A stretch of 64,000 nt of DNA from Zeugodacus cucurbitae (GCF_028554725.1 NC_071671.1:4188501-4252500); one strand, 5' to 3'. Positions 11,914 to 25,189 are shown, counted from the stretch's first letter. Notes: generated from the sequence alone by a model not told the origin. Translations and numbers: made by a program.

Positions 11914-13208
11914 GTGTGTGTGTCACTGCTCCATTAATGTTACAAGTTGGAGGCAAGCGCAAATAATTCCTCAGCGCTTTTGCTGTTCATTCATTGCTGT
12001 TGCGCTTGTGGTTTTCATGCTGCTCTTATGCAGTGCTTTCTTTCTTTTTGCTGACTTTGTTGTTGTTGTCTGCTTTTGCGTGGCAATGCCGCAAATTATT
12101 GAACGAGAAATGCTAAATGGAGATCGATGACTGAACGTGGCCTCATTAATCAAATGATACACGCAAAGCAGCACCGTTACGCATACATATATAAACAACA
12201 ACACAAGCAACACCAGTTTATATACATATCTACAAGTTTATATGTACGAGTATCAGTCTCATAAAAAGCTGCTTTCATACCGCAAAAGTCCTTATTAAGA
12301 TATAAATCGCCACAAATCACACACTAAAGTTGCAAGTACACACACCTATCTACTAGCAACACTCTTACGGTCTCTTAATAACCACCTTGCAACAACTGCC
12401 CAACCCATCGGTCATACTAAAACTTATTTAGCAATGAAGTTGCAACAGGTTCCCGAATTGCATATATGTATATATATATATATATATCATAATATTCTTA
12501 CAGCAACATCAAAAATAATAACAACAACAATAAAATGAATGCCGAAATGCAACACATTTAAGTAGCCGTGATTTTTCTCTCCACCAAATTAAAAAGCAAT
12601 TTCACTTTGTGCCAGCAACTGTTTCTTGTGTTGCACGTCAAAAATTATCATTTGTATGTATGTATGTGTGCGTGCAACTTGTTATGTGTCTTCTGCTGCA
12701 ACTAATTGCCTTCGCTTAACAATCATTATTTTTCCGCACCTTACCCACTTATTTGCAGCGTCCTTAATTAGCAAATGAAGCATGCAACATAACTGACTGT
12801 TAGCGAAAATATCCTTGTAAGACATTGTCATAGCTGATAAGAGATGCCACGAAGTAGAAGCATGCAGCTCTTGTCATTTTTTTTTTTTTTTTGAAGAAAT
12901 GTCATTTTCTCTCTATATAAAAATTAGCTCTTCTGATATTTCCTTCGCAACCTTTAAATCACCTGGGAGTTGAGGGAAATATGCTTGCATGGAATTTAAA
13001 AATATTGTAGATTGCTAAATGATAACTCGTCACTGACATTTTTGATTGTTAATGAAGTAATTGTGGAGCTTGAGTTAGGAGACGAAAGCATACTTTGAAT
13101 GAATACAGGCACAGAGTAGTTTTTATACCAAACGTAGTGAAAGATTGGTGTCGAATTCGTTTGAGTTTGGAAACTAGTTTGAAGATCATTAGAATTCTGT
13201 TGACATCA
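11914..13208. other. Non-coding DNA with simple repeats
   Basis: Contains a (TA)n run at about 12462-12488, a TGTATG tract near 12653-12668 and a T17 run near 12877-12892. No gene recognised. Confidence 0.55.
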
Positions 13209-14352
13209 AGATACCACCTTTTGGATTTCGCAGCTATGTATAAAGCGCTACAGAGCTCGTATCTGGCAATACTACAGACCTTTGAAAGGTATTGACATAA
13301 CCTACAAAACGACGCTATGCATTATTAGTTTGGATATTGCGTTCAACAGTTATAGACGTATAAACATGGAGTTCACTAGCGCCAAATTCGCGATATTTTA
13401 AAGTTTTCTTTTTTGGTTTTGGGGGATAATACTCTATCACTTCGAACTGCGGAGGAATGGTTTCGACGATTCAGAGCGGGTGAAAACGACACCATGGATA
13501 AGCCAGCCGGCGGAAGACCTGTGACGAAAACCGATCAAATCATGGAAAATATCGAGTTAGACCGGCATGTGACACCTCGTGACATCGCCCAGAAGATGGG
13601 AGTTAGTCAGCAAACCATTTAAATCTTCTTCTGGATACACAAAAAAGCTTGATGTTTGGGTGCCTCATGGTTTGACGCAAAAAACCTTCTGGACCGAATC
13701 AACGCCTGCAATATGTTGCTGAAACGGAACGAACTCGACCTATTTTTGAAGCGGATGGTGACTGGCGACGAAAAATGGATCACATACTACAATATCAAAC
13801 GAAAACGGCCGTGGTCGAAGGCCGGTGAATCGTCCCAAACAGTGACCAAGCCGGGATTGACGGGTTGGAAGGTTTTGCTATGTGTTTGGTGAGATTGGAA
13901 GGAAATCATCCACTATGAGCTGCTCCCATATGACCAGACGCTTAATTCTACCATCTACTGCAAACAACTGGACCGCTTAAAGCAGGTGGTCCTCCAGAAG
14001 CGTCCAGAATTGGCCAACAGGAAGGGCGTAGTGGTCCACTAGGACAACGACAGGCGACACACTTCGTTGACTCGTCAGGAGTTCGGATGGGAGGTTTTAT
14101 CGCATCCACCATATAGCGCAGACATAGCGACAAGAGATTACCACCTGTTCCTGTCCATGGCGAACGCCCTTAGTGGTGTAAAGTTCAAAAAAGGCTTGTG
14201 AAAAGAGGCTGTCCGAGTTCTTCGCAAATAAGGAGGGGCTCTTCTAAGAGGGGGGTATTATGAAATTGCCGTCTAGATGGAAACAGATTATCGAACGAAA
14301 CGGCATTGAATAAAAAACAAAAAAAGCGGAAGGGAGATATTTCCCAACCTAA
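13209..14352 (+). mobile_element. mariner (DD34D, mellifera-like) copy 2
   Basis: A nearly full-length but decayed copy. The 5' leader (GGATTTCGCAGCTATG, then GCTACAGAGCTCG) is recognisable. The 5' terminal repeat is badly eroded, so the start is approximate. The 3' terminal repeat is good: GCGGAAGGGAGATATTTCC followed by CAACCTAA, ending at 14352 with TA next to it (14353-14354). Comparing copies gives an inferred terminal repeat of TTAGGTTGTCAAATATCTCC continuing CTTCCGC. TA is the standard mariner target duplication. Confidence 0.88.
13371..14245 (+). pseudogene. mariner transposase pseudogene (copy 2)
   Basis: The original start lies in ATGGAGTTCACTAG near 13366-13380, and that frame stops after about a dozen codons. 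The HTH region resumes at 13413 (LSLRTAEEWFRRFRAGEND, then DKPAGGRPVT and ENIELDRHVTPRDIAQKMGV) and is cut by a deletion near 13620. From 13656 the catalytic part runs in shifted frames, with FLKRMVTGDEKWITYYN holding the first Asp. Downstream, a stop sits just before the second-Asp motif (near 14041). A deletion in the following TSL-T-RQ region breaks the frame again, and the third Asp is encoded but out of frame. At least four lesions are visible, so it is clearly dead. Confidence 0.85.
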
Positions 14353-16759
14353 TATTTTAGAACTCCTAAACAGATAATATGAACTTCTTATGTTTTTAGT
14401 AGACCCCAAAAGCTTTCTTCAGAGCTTTCAAAAGTTTTTACTGTACGCCTACTGAGGGTATTCGCATCTTAACTCCTTGTGAGAGACTTACGTAATAAGT
14501 ATTTTTAAGGTATCGGAATTTATATACAAACTCTCAAAGCCTTAGGTGCATTGAAAAAGTGTTTCGATTTTAAACAGCGAAATAAAAATCTTTTCGCTAT
14601 GGAAGATTTTATGTATATTTTTTATTTTGGCTGGCAGACTTTTGGAAGTTTGAAATAAAGAAACAGCAAACCATATATATATCAATCCCTTCCAACTTCA
14701 AGCACTTTTTAGCGTAATAAAGTAACAAAATCACACTCATAGTAACACAAGTCCGCTTCTGAGTACCCAGCAATAGTTGTTGCTCTACAAAATTGTTATG
14801 CTTTTTTTTGTTTCATTCATGAAATCAGCGCTAATCAACACACTTATTCATAACCAAAGCACGTGACTTGCATACAACATAACTATGCAAAAACAATTTT
14901 TATTTATAAACACAACACTGCTGTTATTTCTGGTGTGGCATGCAACGAAAATAAAAGAGCGCCACGCTCTATTTTGTTACTTAACAAAAACCGAAAAAAT
15001 AACTGTAAAAATTTCATAACAAACCGCCACAGCAGACAGCATAAGTTGCATACTAGAAATCTCGGAGTAAAAAACAGCGAAAGCACAACAGCTAATGAAA
15101 GCTTAAAGCGTTGTGGGGGTAGGGGAAAGGCAAAAAGAAAATCTGAAAATATTAGCACAGCGCGAAGTAGTTGGCAATTGCTTAATACGCCCGCCACTTT
15201 TGAGCGCTGTGATTGCATTTCTTTCGCCCGGCTGCATTGCAACTTAATATGCAACTCAGCAAAGCTCGCCGAATTAACAATGAAATCAAGGCTATGCAAC
15301 TAAAACCGAAATGGTGTGGCAACTGTTGAAGAGGAGACAAGAGTACAAATATTTTTTAGTTTCTACAGTTTATTTTTTAATACAAAGACTCAGCGATTGA
15401 AGTTTTTTCGTAGATCTATTCCTACACTACAAGAATATATATAAATATGTACAATTCTTATATATACTGAAGTTTCTTTCTGCTTGCTCATAGCATATCG
15501 TGATTTTTGCATATCTTCGCGCATATAAAGAAGACTTTCTTTTATTATGCAAATTTTATATTCCCATTGTTTCAAATGCCAACGTTGCATTGCATTTTCG
15601 TAAACATATTGTTGATTTTTTCCGCTCCACTTCCGAAGCGCTACAGTGGGTATAATAAACAGTGAAACATTTAAAAGAAAATCTTAGATTTAAAATAGAC
15701 CTTTCACCAAAACTTTAGCTACTTAAAGCTTCTTTGGTTAAACTTTTAAATTTCTCAAACAAAGCTTTCATAAAAGCTAAAGCGCCGTTCAAAATCAAAA
15801 AACACACAAAAAGTAGTGAAAGCTCCAAAATTAAAATAAATTAAAAGTGAAAGCTCTTTCCTGATTTTGACTTTTGAACCTCGTTTTCAAGAAATCTTCA
15901 CTATTATTATTTACTTGACTTATTTCTCTAAAGTTTTTAAAGCACTTTCTTTATCAGTTGATGAGTAACTTTAATTTTATGAAATAGTGAAAGCTCATGT
16001 GCATGAAAGCTTTATCAAAATTCTTAATTTTTGGTCTCAATATTCTCTCGGAGTAGTTTTTATGATTTGAAGCCAACTATAGCTCACTCGTGAGCAAATA
16101 CTTATCACTTCAGTCTGACCAACGCCGTTTTGCATATTTTCACTGCAACTAGTAGGTTCCTAGGTACCGCTCGTATTACTTCCATCGTTTTCATTTTCAT
16201 CCTGAGTGCCTTAGTTCTTTTTTTCCATTCATTTAACTCCTTTTGTCCCCTTTATGCATGCCACTACCATTTTAGGCCAACATGCAATTTTGGTATTTTT
16301 CACAGTTCAATGCGAAGTCTTCACTGATTGTCGAGTTACTCGCCGTGGCAACTATAAAAAACTACATTGTTGCCATTTTTTATTACATTATACATTTGTA
16401 TTTCGTTGTGACCTTTTTCAGCGTTGAAGTGCTAATATGCAAATTGTTAACTTATGTGAAAGAAGTGTATGGAACCTTTGCATATTTGGTTTTGCTGATT
16501 TTATTCTCCGTTTTTTCCCACTCTCTCAGTTTTCATGGCATGCCAAGTTGGTAATGTCAAGGCGCGTTTATCATGTCAATGAACAATTCAACTGTTCGAA
16601 GGTCAAATGGTATGTTTGAGCTTTTGTCTCGAAAGGTGCTTGGTGCAATGGAATTTATTTGTATGCGAGAAGAGTAAATTAAGAGAAAGAAGGTGGGAAG
16701 GTGTTTGCTTGGTTGTTGCTGATTGACATAAGTCGCTATCTTGTCAAGTCGGTGTTATT
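14353..16759. other. Non-coding DNA with AAAGCT-rich patch
   Basis: No gene recognised. An open frame near 14863-15303 (146 codons) has no plausible start or domain. Between about 15720 and 16015 the hexamer AAAGCT occurs seven times (for example 15725, 15762, 15774, 15818, 15848, 15987 and 16003, approximate), often as TGAAAGCTC. This resembles the motif in the 31.3-32.0 kb repeat. Confidence 0.5.
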
Positions 16760-17115
16760 CCTAATGATTATCTTCGTTAATGATATGTCTTTATAATGTG
16801 ATACCGTAACAGAGTTTTTTCGAAATTTTTTTTCTTATGTCGTCTGAGGTTTCCACCGAGACGTTCTCAAATTTCTTGGTTCCGTAGCATATGAACTGAA
16901 TTAGGCCAAGACTATGAGATTCGTGGTACATTTTCGGAGTGATGCCTAATGATTATCGTTCTTTTCGTTAATGATATGTCTTTATAATATGAGACTATAA
17001 TATAATAGAATCGGAATTTCGTTCCTTATGTCGTCGGAGGTTTTCAACGAGTTGTTCTTCAACCTCTGGGTTCCGTAGCAGTTAAGCTAAATTAGGTTAA
17101 GACTATGAGATCGCT
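16760..17115. repeat. Tandem duplication, unit about 185-190 bp
   Basis: The first unit starts at 16760 (CCTAATGATTATCTTCG) and ends with GACTATGAGAT at about 16920. The second starts at 16945 with CCTAATGATTATCGTTC and ends with GACTATGAGAT at 17101-17111. Shared blocks include GTTAATGATATGTCTTTATA and GGTTCCGTAGCA. A third partial copy of the junction (CGTGATACATTTTCGG) is at about 17190. The units are roughly 80% alike by eye. Confidence 0.8.
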
Positions 17116-20100
17116 ATTACCTTCGGACTTTTAGGTCTGGAATAATCATTGGCTTTAAGGGTTGGACTTTTCCCCTTAACCTTACAATTTCGTGATACAT
17201 TTTCGGTGTAATCTGAGAATGTTTGGATCAGAGATCACTAAGCTTAGTGGGTTTCAGCATTAATTCTATCCAATACTTCTTCTTATTCCTGTCTACGATC
17301 GTTAATTTGGGATCAAATCTCTTTAGGTGCTGAAGTAAACGATATTTCTGGAGCAAATCTGTACTCTGTACCCTTAAAGTGGTTCCTGGTACATGATCCT
17401 TCTCAGTTGTCTTCTAAATTATTATTTACTGTTAGGTTTTCTTAGCTAATTTCCGAGGTCTTCACTACATTACTGTCATTACACCACTTTCTGTTGAAGA
17501 TTTCTCGGCCATCGTTAGTTCAAAGCCCCTCAACCGGTTTTTATAAGCTAAGGGATCCATCTTGAAGTTTATATTCCTTTCAGAAGTCGCTCTTTATAAT
17601 AATTATATACTAGGGGTCTATCTAGAGGTCGTTTAAGAGATCTTCCAGACGTTATAATGTTCTATGGCTAATAACTCTGTGAGATGCTCAACCCTGAAAT
17701 TCAAACGAACTCTCAGGAGACTCTCAAACTTTATTTTATAATATTTTTGTTATTCTTGTAATATCGATTTCCAACTAAATTTTACCCAAAATTCTTGCGG
17801 CAACCCTCACCCAGCGCTGTGCCACTCACAAATTGCAAATTTGATTCCAAAATACAAATTTCACCAAAAGCACTTATACAAATATTTATAAATGCAAGTG
17901 AATTTACGATTTCAAACATATTTATCGCCTGTGTCTACACATGTACGTGTTGAATTTTATAGCCCCAACCAGGCAGCACTCAATGTTCAATGTCTTTTTT
18001 TTTTTGCGATTTATTTAGACATTTAATTTATTACGAGTACTTATTTGGCACACAGACACACACACACATCCACACGACTAGTTAGTATGCATATGCATGC
18101 TGGCTACTTTTGGGTGTTCGACTGTGAACGACCACAGCATTTTAAATCACCACAAAATGAATTGAATCCAACTAATTCGCATGCGGCCAATAGACGTAGC
18201 TGTGCCTGTGCACAGCTCTCTCGTTGTGTTTTTTTTTCGCATTCATGAGGGATGAGCATTGATACCCAAAAGCACATGCATTTTATATGGTTGTGGGCAT
18301 TAGTAGCAATCTGTATGCGGCGTATGGCTTTGGCTATTAGCTGATAATGAATTATTTAATAGGCCATTAGGCAAATTGACTTTCAAATTTCATGCGTTGC
18401 CGCAGAGCGTGCGTTCATGTGTGTGTGAGTACATGAAATTTTCGTTCAAATATTTGTAAATAATGTGCAAAAAAAACAATGCAGAATAAATATTTTTGTA
18501 TTTTGTAAGTAAATAATCGCTTGGTGTTTACTTTGGCCAAAAATGGAAAATCGCTAATAAATAATTAATATATGGAGATTTGCTCTAAGCTCTATGAATG
18601 TGTGTGTAGGAGAATTTTTGATTCGTGAAAGCTTAAAATTACGTGTTTATATTTTGAAAAAGTGAAATTTATATATGGAATTGCCAGAACTGTTCAGAGA
18701 ATATTAAATTGATTACGTAATTACATATTATTGATCATTTTGACCGCTTAATTACAATTTAATAATTCTTTCGACTATTTCGGGATCATATTTTTGATAA
18801 TTTAGGTTGCTTTTACTGATTCCAATCTAACCATACCCTTAAAAAGGTTTCTCAACTTTTCCCATATTGAACTGATTACTCTACAAGAACTCATTTTCTT
18901 ATAAGATTACTATAGTGCTAGTCAAAAGGTGCTAAAGGTACTAGAAGTTTTTCAAAGAGGTATTATCTTCCTTTACCCTTTCTGAAACCCCAAATTTATG
19001 TATTATGACACAGGAAGACACACTGTTTTCTTTGTACTGTTTCAATAGTAGAGCCTTTTTAATATATTCGGGGTTAACTGTTCTCAAATATTATCAAAGT
19101 CAGGACACCGAAAGCTGGTGCTCTATGCAGTTATCTACAGTGGAGAAATGTTGTATAAATATGGAGAACTCAACTCATTAGGTTATCGTATGACTATATA
19201 CTGAGCTTGGGGACCACCTCGTAAAATATATTTGAAAAAGTCCAATAAAAAACAGAAAACCTTTTGAGGTTGAGAACAAACAATTTAGATGACGTCCAAC
19301 TCTTGGAAACTACAGTTCTTACTTTCGAGAGTCCGTGACCGATTTTTTTTATTGTATGTTTCTACCTTAAGAAAGTACCTTCTTGCTCTTTTTAAAAACC
19401 CATTCCGATAATCGATAATTATTAGCTTGAGATACTCCTTCAGCTCCATATTCCACTACAGTCTGGAGTGCGCAACCAAAGACTGTGAACTCTACAGCAT
19501 TTCTCGCAATTATTTATTTGCCATGTGTTTACTGACGGTAAAACAACAACAATCATGAACTTTAATCAATCAAGGTGTTGTCATTTAGTCCAGCATTTGG
19601 CTCTGTGACTACATCAAAGCTTTATATATCGATTTATGAATGGATTCATACAGTTCTAATTGTACAACAGAATCATTAATTTTATGCGCCACCCTTTGTG
19701 TCACAAGATCCAATTCATGCAACTGCAGACTAATTTGTCATGCGCAATTTTATCGCGTTAACAATGCCAATAATCAGCGCGGCACGCTTCAGTTTGCGTC
19801 ACTCAGCAAATATGATAAGTGATAAAAATCGGCCACAAAAGTCGTGTATTAATTAGAGCAGCCGTGGCGACAATTGTGTGCGGCAGCGATAAGCAGCGAA
19901 GGAAAAACGAAATAAATTGAAATTTAATGTTAATAAAAAAGAGTGCAGGGCAGTATAAGCAACAAGCAAGCAGTCAAAATGAGTACAGTCGAGCGACCAC
20001 ACGCCGCTGTCGCCAAGGCCTTGCGTTTCCAGTTACGAGATACTGGAGCAAGCGTGTAGGCATGCTGGTGTCAATGAGTGTGTGTATGTGGCAGCTGCAT

Positions 20101-22849
20101 ATGCGAGCGTTGCAAATTATCGGCCAACTGGCGCACTGACCTCGCCCACAACAAGCTAGCGGACCGCTATTGGCGGCGCGGCAGATATGTCGTTTGTGCT
20201 GCCAAATGACACATGCCGCTTGCTATTCTGACTGTATTCCGTATAACTGTAGTTGCAAATGGTATGCGGTTCGGACTTTTGGAGTTTGGGTGGCGGTGGT
20301 AAGGGTCCGCGAACTGCTCAGCTTTTTTTGGACCATTTCGATTTTAATCTGCTCGCTAAATGCAATCAACAGTACTCATTCGCTAGCAGCTGAATAATTT
20401 CGCGAGCAATTTTGTTCGCTTCTTCTGGCAAAGCTCTGGCATGACAGAGCCAGCCACGTTGACATACGGTGCGGCTGCGCGTCAAAGCAATAAATACGCT
20501 GCCGCGCGGTGTTTGTGTGCCGTAATTGTTAATTTCATTGTTGATGCTGTTGTGACAAAAAGTGTGCTCACTTATATTTTGGCCAGTATCCATTGCAGCA
20601 ATTTCCGCGTCATTGCAACATATAATGTTGCATGTAGAATTTCTTGACACAATTTCGTAGCATGCCAAAAACGATTGTGTGTTGCATGTGCACCAATGAG
20701 CTGGCTGCCGCATGCAAATACTACCATTATCTACTACAACAAAATGAAGAAAAAAGCAGTCAGGAAACGCTAGTAGATTTACATTACTTCTGGGCGCAAA
20801 GCAGATAATTTAGCAGTGACGATAACTACTTTTGCTCAACACAGTGAGGTCCTATAAACCAGCTTACATTTGGCATATAAAGCACAACAACAATAACAGC
20901 TGTGTTGCGCAATAACAATTTTCGAGCTTCTGTGTAGTCAGGAGAGGCGCATTTATTACACTTTGACTCAGGAACCGCGTGCGCAACTTGTCATGGCATT
21001 AGGGATGCGTGGTTCTTACGCACAGTGGGCTGAGAGTGGTGGAGAGAGGTCAAAAATAATTGATATTGCCAATAATAGGTCCATAGTTGGAAGATTAAGC
21101 CTTTTTTCTAAAGCTAGATATATTTTCGATCCACTCATAACCTTCTTTGGTGGGAACGACCAAAGTATCTAATATAGATTCTCTACGGTAGCACTCCACT
21201 GTGCTCTAGGAATAAAGATATCAGATCTCAGAAGCATTAAAACTAGTTTCGAGCTTCGCCTGGTGAAACAAGCTGGTTGGAGGACCACGGTTTTCGTTGC
21301 TTGCGATCTTTAATGGGTTCTTTATTGACTTTACCAGAGATTTTGAAGAGAGATCGCAAAGATGTTCGTTCCTTAGGGGGTCTTCGACGAATTTATGGTC
21401 CATGAATGTATAGATATATCAAAACATGGAAGTGATTTTCAGTGGATTTCACATCCTAAGCTCTAGTACCGAGAAAGTAGTATATTATGGATCACTAAAG
21501 TCCGACTATGAATTTTAGTTCACAAAACCCAGAGCTGCATACCACTGTCCACCCAAATCAGCTTGTCTGCCTTTTTGGCACGCTTAATTATCGCAGAAAG
21601 CTGCATGCCTCGCGCTGCTCTACACGACCTCAACAGCCGCTCAACGCTTTGAATCCACAAAGACAATTTCTATTGCCAAATTCGCGCTGTCAACAAGCGA
21701 TATCATGTCTTGTTGACAGTTTCATGATTACAATGCCCCAAAACACACAGGCACGCACACGCAGCCATTGCCATATAAGTGCAGATAAAAAGCATATGCT
21801 GTGCACACGGATCAACGGCACCGCTGGACAGCCAAAATACGCCGTGCCCAGCGCCGCATGACACACAGCAGCAGCGGCAGCGGCATGTGACATTTCAAAT
21901 CGTGTGCTGCCGCTGCGATACGCATAATTTTCTGAACCTTTTCGGCATTGCAACGCTTGTCATGACGCATGTTGAGCGACGAAGCAGGCAACAACATCTA
22001 TGTAAATAACAATTCCGTGTACAACAACAATTGCATTGTGTACTCATTTCGCTTTTATTGAGCGAGCTGTGCGCTGTTTTGCATGGGAAGGGCTCACGCG
22101 GTACTTATAAATTGCACAAAAGCGCTGGCAGGCAGGCGCTGTGTTGGCTTGTTGACTGGCAGCCTGTACGCAGCTGACTCCGGTTGATTGAGGCAACATT
22201 ATTGGCGCATAATTTCGCATTCCGCGCGTGTTACGCGCCGTCGCGCCACAAACAATTTCCAACACACACTGCTACGAAGCTCGCCTTTGTTGCCGCTGGC
22301 TATGGTTTATCCGCCTCGAAATTGCTACGATTTGCTTTGTTGTGCCTGGCTCAGTGTACGTTGTGTCAGCGGAGCGCGGAAGCGTGTTGTGCCGTGCCAA
22401 AATATGTTGCTCATAACATTAGTTAACTCAATTCAGATTGACGGTGGCGGTGATGGTGACGACAAGCCACGGCAGGCAATAATTCGATACTTTCGCTTGG
22501 GTTGGGCCAGTTTCCTTTTTTGGATCCAGTGTGAGCCTGTGATCTACTGGTGTTGAGATTTGCTGTAATGTTAATGGATTTGTTAAACTGCAGAAATGTA
22601 GTTATTGACAGTTTTGAAAGTACATCGAACGGATTCTAGTAGAAATGTGAGAGATTTTCAGTTAGTGGTACAAACTTCAAACTTATTTATATGATATTGA
22701 GACATATTCAGTATTGAAGGCAGTCAGACATTTAATGAAAGGAGGAAGTGAGCAAAATCTACAAATATAGTTTTGTTGCAAAGAAATTATTTCGAGGACT
22801 GATAGAAATATTTCGTTTTATTCACCATTTTCCAACATTTATTTATTTA
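17116..22849. other. Non-coding DNA, GC-richer from 19.8 to 22.5 kb
   Basis: 17.1-19.8 kb is AT-rich unique DNA. A (CA)n tract lies near 18051-18067. From 19.85 to 22.55 kb the GC content rises and many short overlapping frames appear on both strands, none with a recognisable product. Such blocks in fly introns often hold regulatory DNA, but I see no diagnostic element. Two CATGCAAC-type octamers (20627 and 20681) lie close together here. Confidence 0.5.
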
Positions 22850-23660
22850 TACACTGCTGGTCATAGGCATAAATAAAGTGCCAGTCCAGAACTGTTGATA
22901 GTTTAAAAGATTCAGAGGAATATGAAAAAAATGTTAAACCGCGAAAAACAACACGATTTGATCGTATAATTGTTGAAATTGGTTACAATTCTACTATGTC
23001 GGCATCTAAGATCAGGGAATTAGCCGCAGTAAACACAAAACTTTCAACTGTTCGGAAAACATTATTAGCTTCTAAAAATGATGAAAAATCAAAGAAAAAC
23101 GGATTCAATTGGCGGAAAGTACCTTGGAGTGTTCATTTTGACACTCGGCTCAATAAACGGCATTCAGTTGTTTTACTTATGAAAAACGTTTTAAGTTAGA
23201 GGGAGCCGATGGCTTTCAATACTAATTTCACGATTTACGCAAAAAAGAAGTGTGTTTAAGCCCCCATCATAACTGGGAAATGGTACAGTATGCCATCACG
23301 TTTTATAGAACAATTGATCTTATTTTCATTGATCAGAGAATGAACGGTGAGCGCTTTAAAACAACATTAGAGTCAGCTTTTCTATTATTAAAAGATCTCT
23401 GCAGATCTATCCCATGGATTTTTCAACAATATAATGCTCCGATTCATAACGGTCGATTCGTTTTATTTATTTCGAGTCAAAACTTTAATATCACGACTTG
23501 GCCATCATATTCTCCGGATTCTAACATATTTGAAAACGTTTGAAGTTGACCTTTATGTAAAGCTTGTGACCAAAAAAATAAGGCCTTATTTTAAACTGTT
23601 CTAAGAAAATGTTTGAAAACACACAATTTTGTTAATTTTTTTAAATCTTTTCAATATTAT
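22850..23660 (+). mobile_element. Tc3-like (Tc1/mariner) element, dead
   Basis: A decayed element with a Tc1/Tc3-type 5' terminus, TACACTGCTGGTCATAGGC (22850-22868). A degenerate transposase frame follows. I find no matching inverted terminus at the 3' side, so the end is approximate, placed where the transposase C-terminal similarity fades. Confidence 0.75.
22935..23620 (+). pseudogene. Tc3-like transposase pseudogene
   Basis: The N-terminal HTH is visible as RKTTRFDRIIVEIGYNST, then SASKIRELAAVNTKLSTVRK (22938-23065). After frame breaks the catalytic core appears as YEKRFKLEGADGF (about 23178-23215) and FHDLRKK. From 23250 comes ...TIDLIFIDQRMNGERFKTT, then IPWIFQQYNAPIH, then WPSYSPDSNIFENV. 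The family normally has D at the positions read here as TYE (SDE) and FQQY (QQD). Both catalytic Asp codons are TAT (Tyr). The third acid (E of FENV) remains, with 33 residues between Y and E, one fewer than DD34E. In-frame stops interrupt the region. It is a non-functional relic. Confidence 0.75.
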
Positions 23661-24812
23661 CCCTTAAATATCATTGAATAAACATGATTTTTGCATATCA
23701 ACTCTTATTTAATTGTATCCAAAATAAAAGTTCTAAGCTGAATACTATTGGAAGTACGGGTGCGTCTAAGCTATTATATATATATATATATATGTATATA
23801 GATGTATATGTATATGTATATGTATATAGAAATTATTTTCATATCGTAACTCATTATTAATATTTTTTTTATATACATAATCTATAACTAATTAGAATAA
23901 TGCTTTAGTTTTCTATATATACATGTTATAGGCATACAACCAAACTTAATACACAAATTAGCGGAAATTATTTTTCTCCTCACTTTCCCATCACTCATAA
24001 TTCATAATACAAAAAAATCATCTTCAAGGTCCTTCCCACAAACACCTTGCAAAGTGCGCTCAATTAATTACTCAAACATTGCTTCCACATCCCACACTCT
24101 CCTTCGCGTATAATGCTATGCACTAGCAGTGCTGCGCAGCTTTGGATACACACACTTTCAAACGAAGAGTGTTCGGCAGAAGAAGAGTTGGACAAAACAC
24201 AAAAATTAATGTGGCGTGATTAAATTTTAATGTGTGTGTTAAAAATAAGAGTAAGAAGAAAAGAGCATGTGCTCTGGTCACTGCAGGTGTGTTATTGTTC
24301 TAATATGCGTTTTTAATATCCCGTTAGTTTAAATGCGTTTTATGTTTGAAACTTAATGAAAGGGTTTTGAGAAGGCTATAAGGCATGAATAATGTGTATA
24401 AAAAGTGAAAAGTAAAAGAATTTAATTTGGAAAAATAAAATGTAGCAATTTGTAATGCAATCACAACGTTCGGTGTGGATCGTGTATTCTATATAAGTTT
24501 GTTTGTGTGTTTTTCGGCGGTGAGAGCAAGTGTAAGTGTATTGTGTATACATTTGTGTCGTGTTTAAGTGTTATTTTACAAATACTTATAGACTATAAGT
24601 TATAGTATATATGTAGTTCGTAATATTCTTAATCGTAATCCGAAAAGTCAGAATCCGTCGTGTCTCAATGAAGTTTAATAAATTGCCCATCGTTCGTTCG
24701 TATAATCTATGAAACTCTTTCGACGTCGTTCGTTCGTACAATCTAAATCTTGCGACGATTTACTATTTCCTGGTGAGTGTTTTACAGTTTTCGCATATTC
24801 GCATAAAAAAAT
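23661..24812. other. Non-coding DNA with (TA)n/(GTATAT)n tract
   Basis: An alternating TA run merging into GTATAT units lies at 23774-23829. The remainder is AT-rich unique DNA. CGTTCGTTCGTA-type tetranucleotide repeats occur twice, near 24691-24702 and 24727-24738, about 36 bp apart. No gene recognised. Confidence 0.6.
23774..23829. repeat. (TA)n / (GTATAT)n microsatellite
   Basis: A dinucleotide TA run of about 20 bp followed by several ATGTAT/GTATAT units. Confidence 0.85.
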
Positions 24813-25189
24813 TTAAAATTAAAATTAAAATTAAAATTAAAATTAAAATTAAAATTAAAATTAAAATTAAAATTAAAATTAAAATTAAAATTAAAATTAA
24901 AATTAAAATTAAAATTAAAATTAAAATTAAAATTAAAATTAAAATTAAAATTAAAATTAAAATTAAAATTAAAATTAAAATTAAAATTAAAATTAAAATT
25001 AAAATTAAAATTAAAATTAAAATTAAAATTAAAATTAAAATTAAAATTAAAATTAAAATTAAAATTAAAATTAAAATTAAAATTAAAATTAAAATTAAAA
25101 TTAAAATTAAAATTAAAATTAAAATTAAAATTAAAATTAAAATTAAAATTAAAATTAAAATTAAAATTAAAATTAAAATTAAAATTAAA
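24813..25189. repeat. Perfect (AAAATT)n hexanucleotide array
   Basis: About 63 uninterrupted copies of AAAATT over 377 bp with no substitution that I can see. The plus strand reads as an open Ile-Lys repeat, which is a by-product of the 6-bp period and not a gene. Perfect homogeneity over this length points to recent expansion. The true copy number in the genome may differ from the assembled one. Confidence 0.97.

Noticed and set aside
14863..15303. 146-codon plus-strand ORF
   Set aside because: No ATG at the start of the open frame, no domain, and an antisense frame of 131 codons lies across it.
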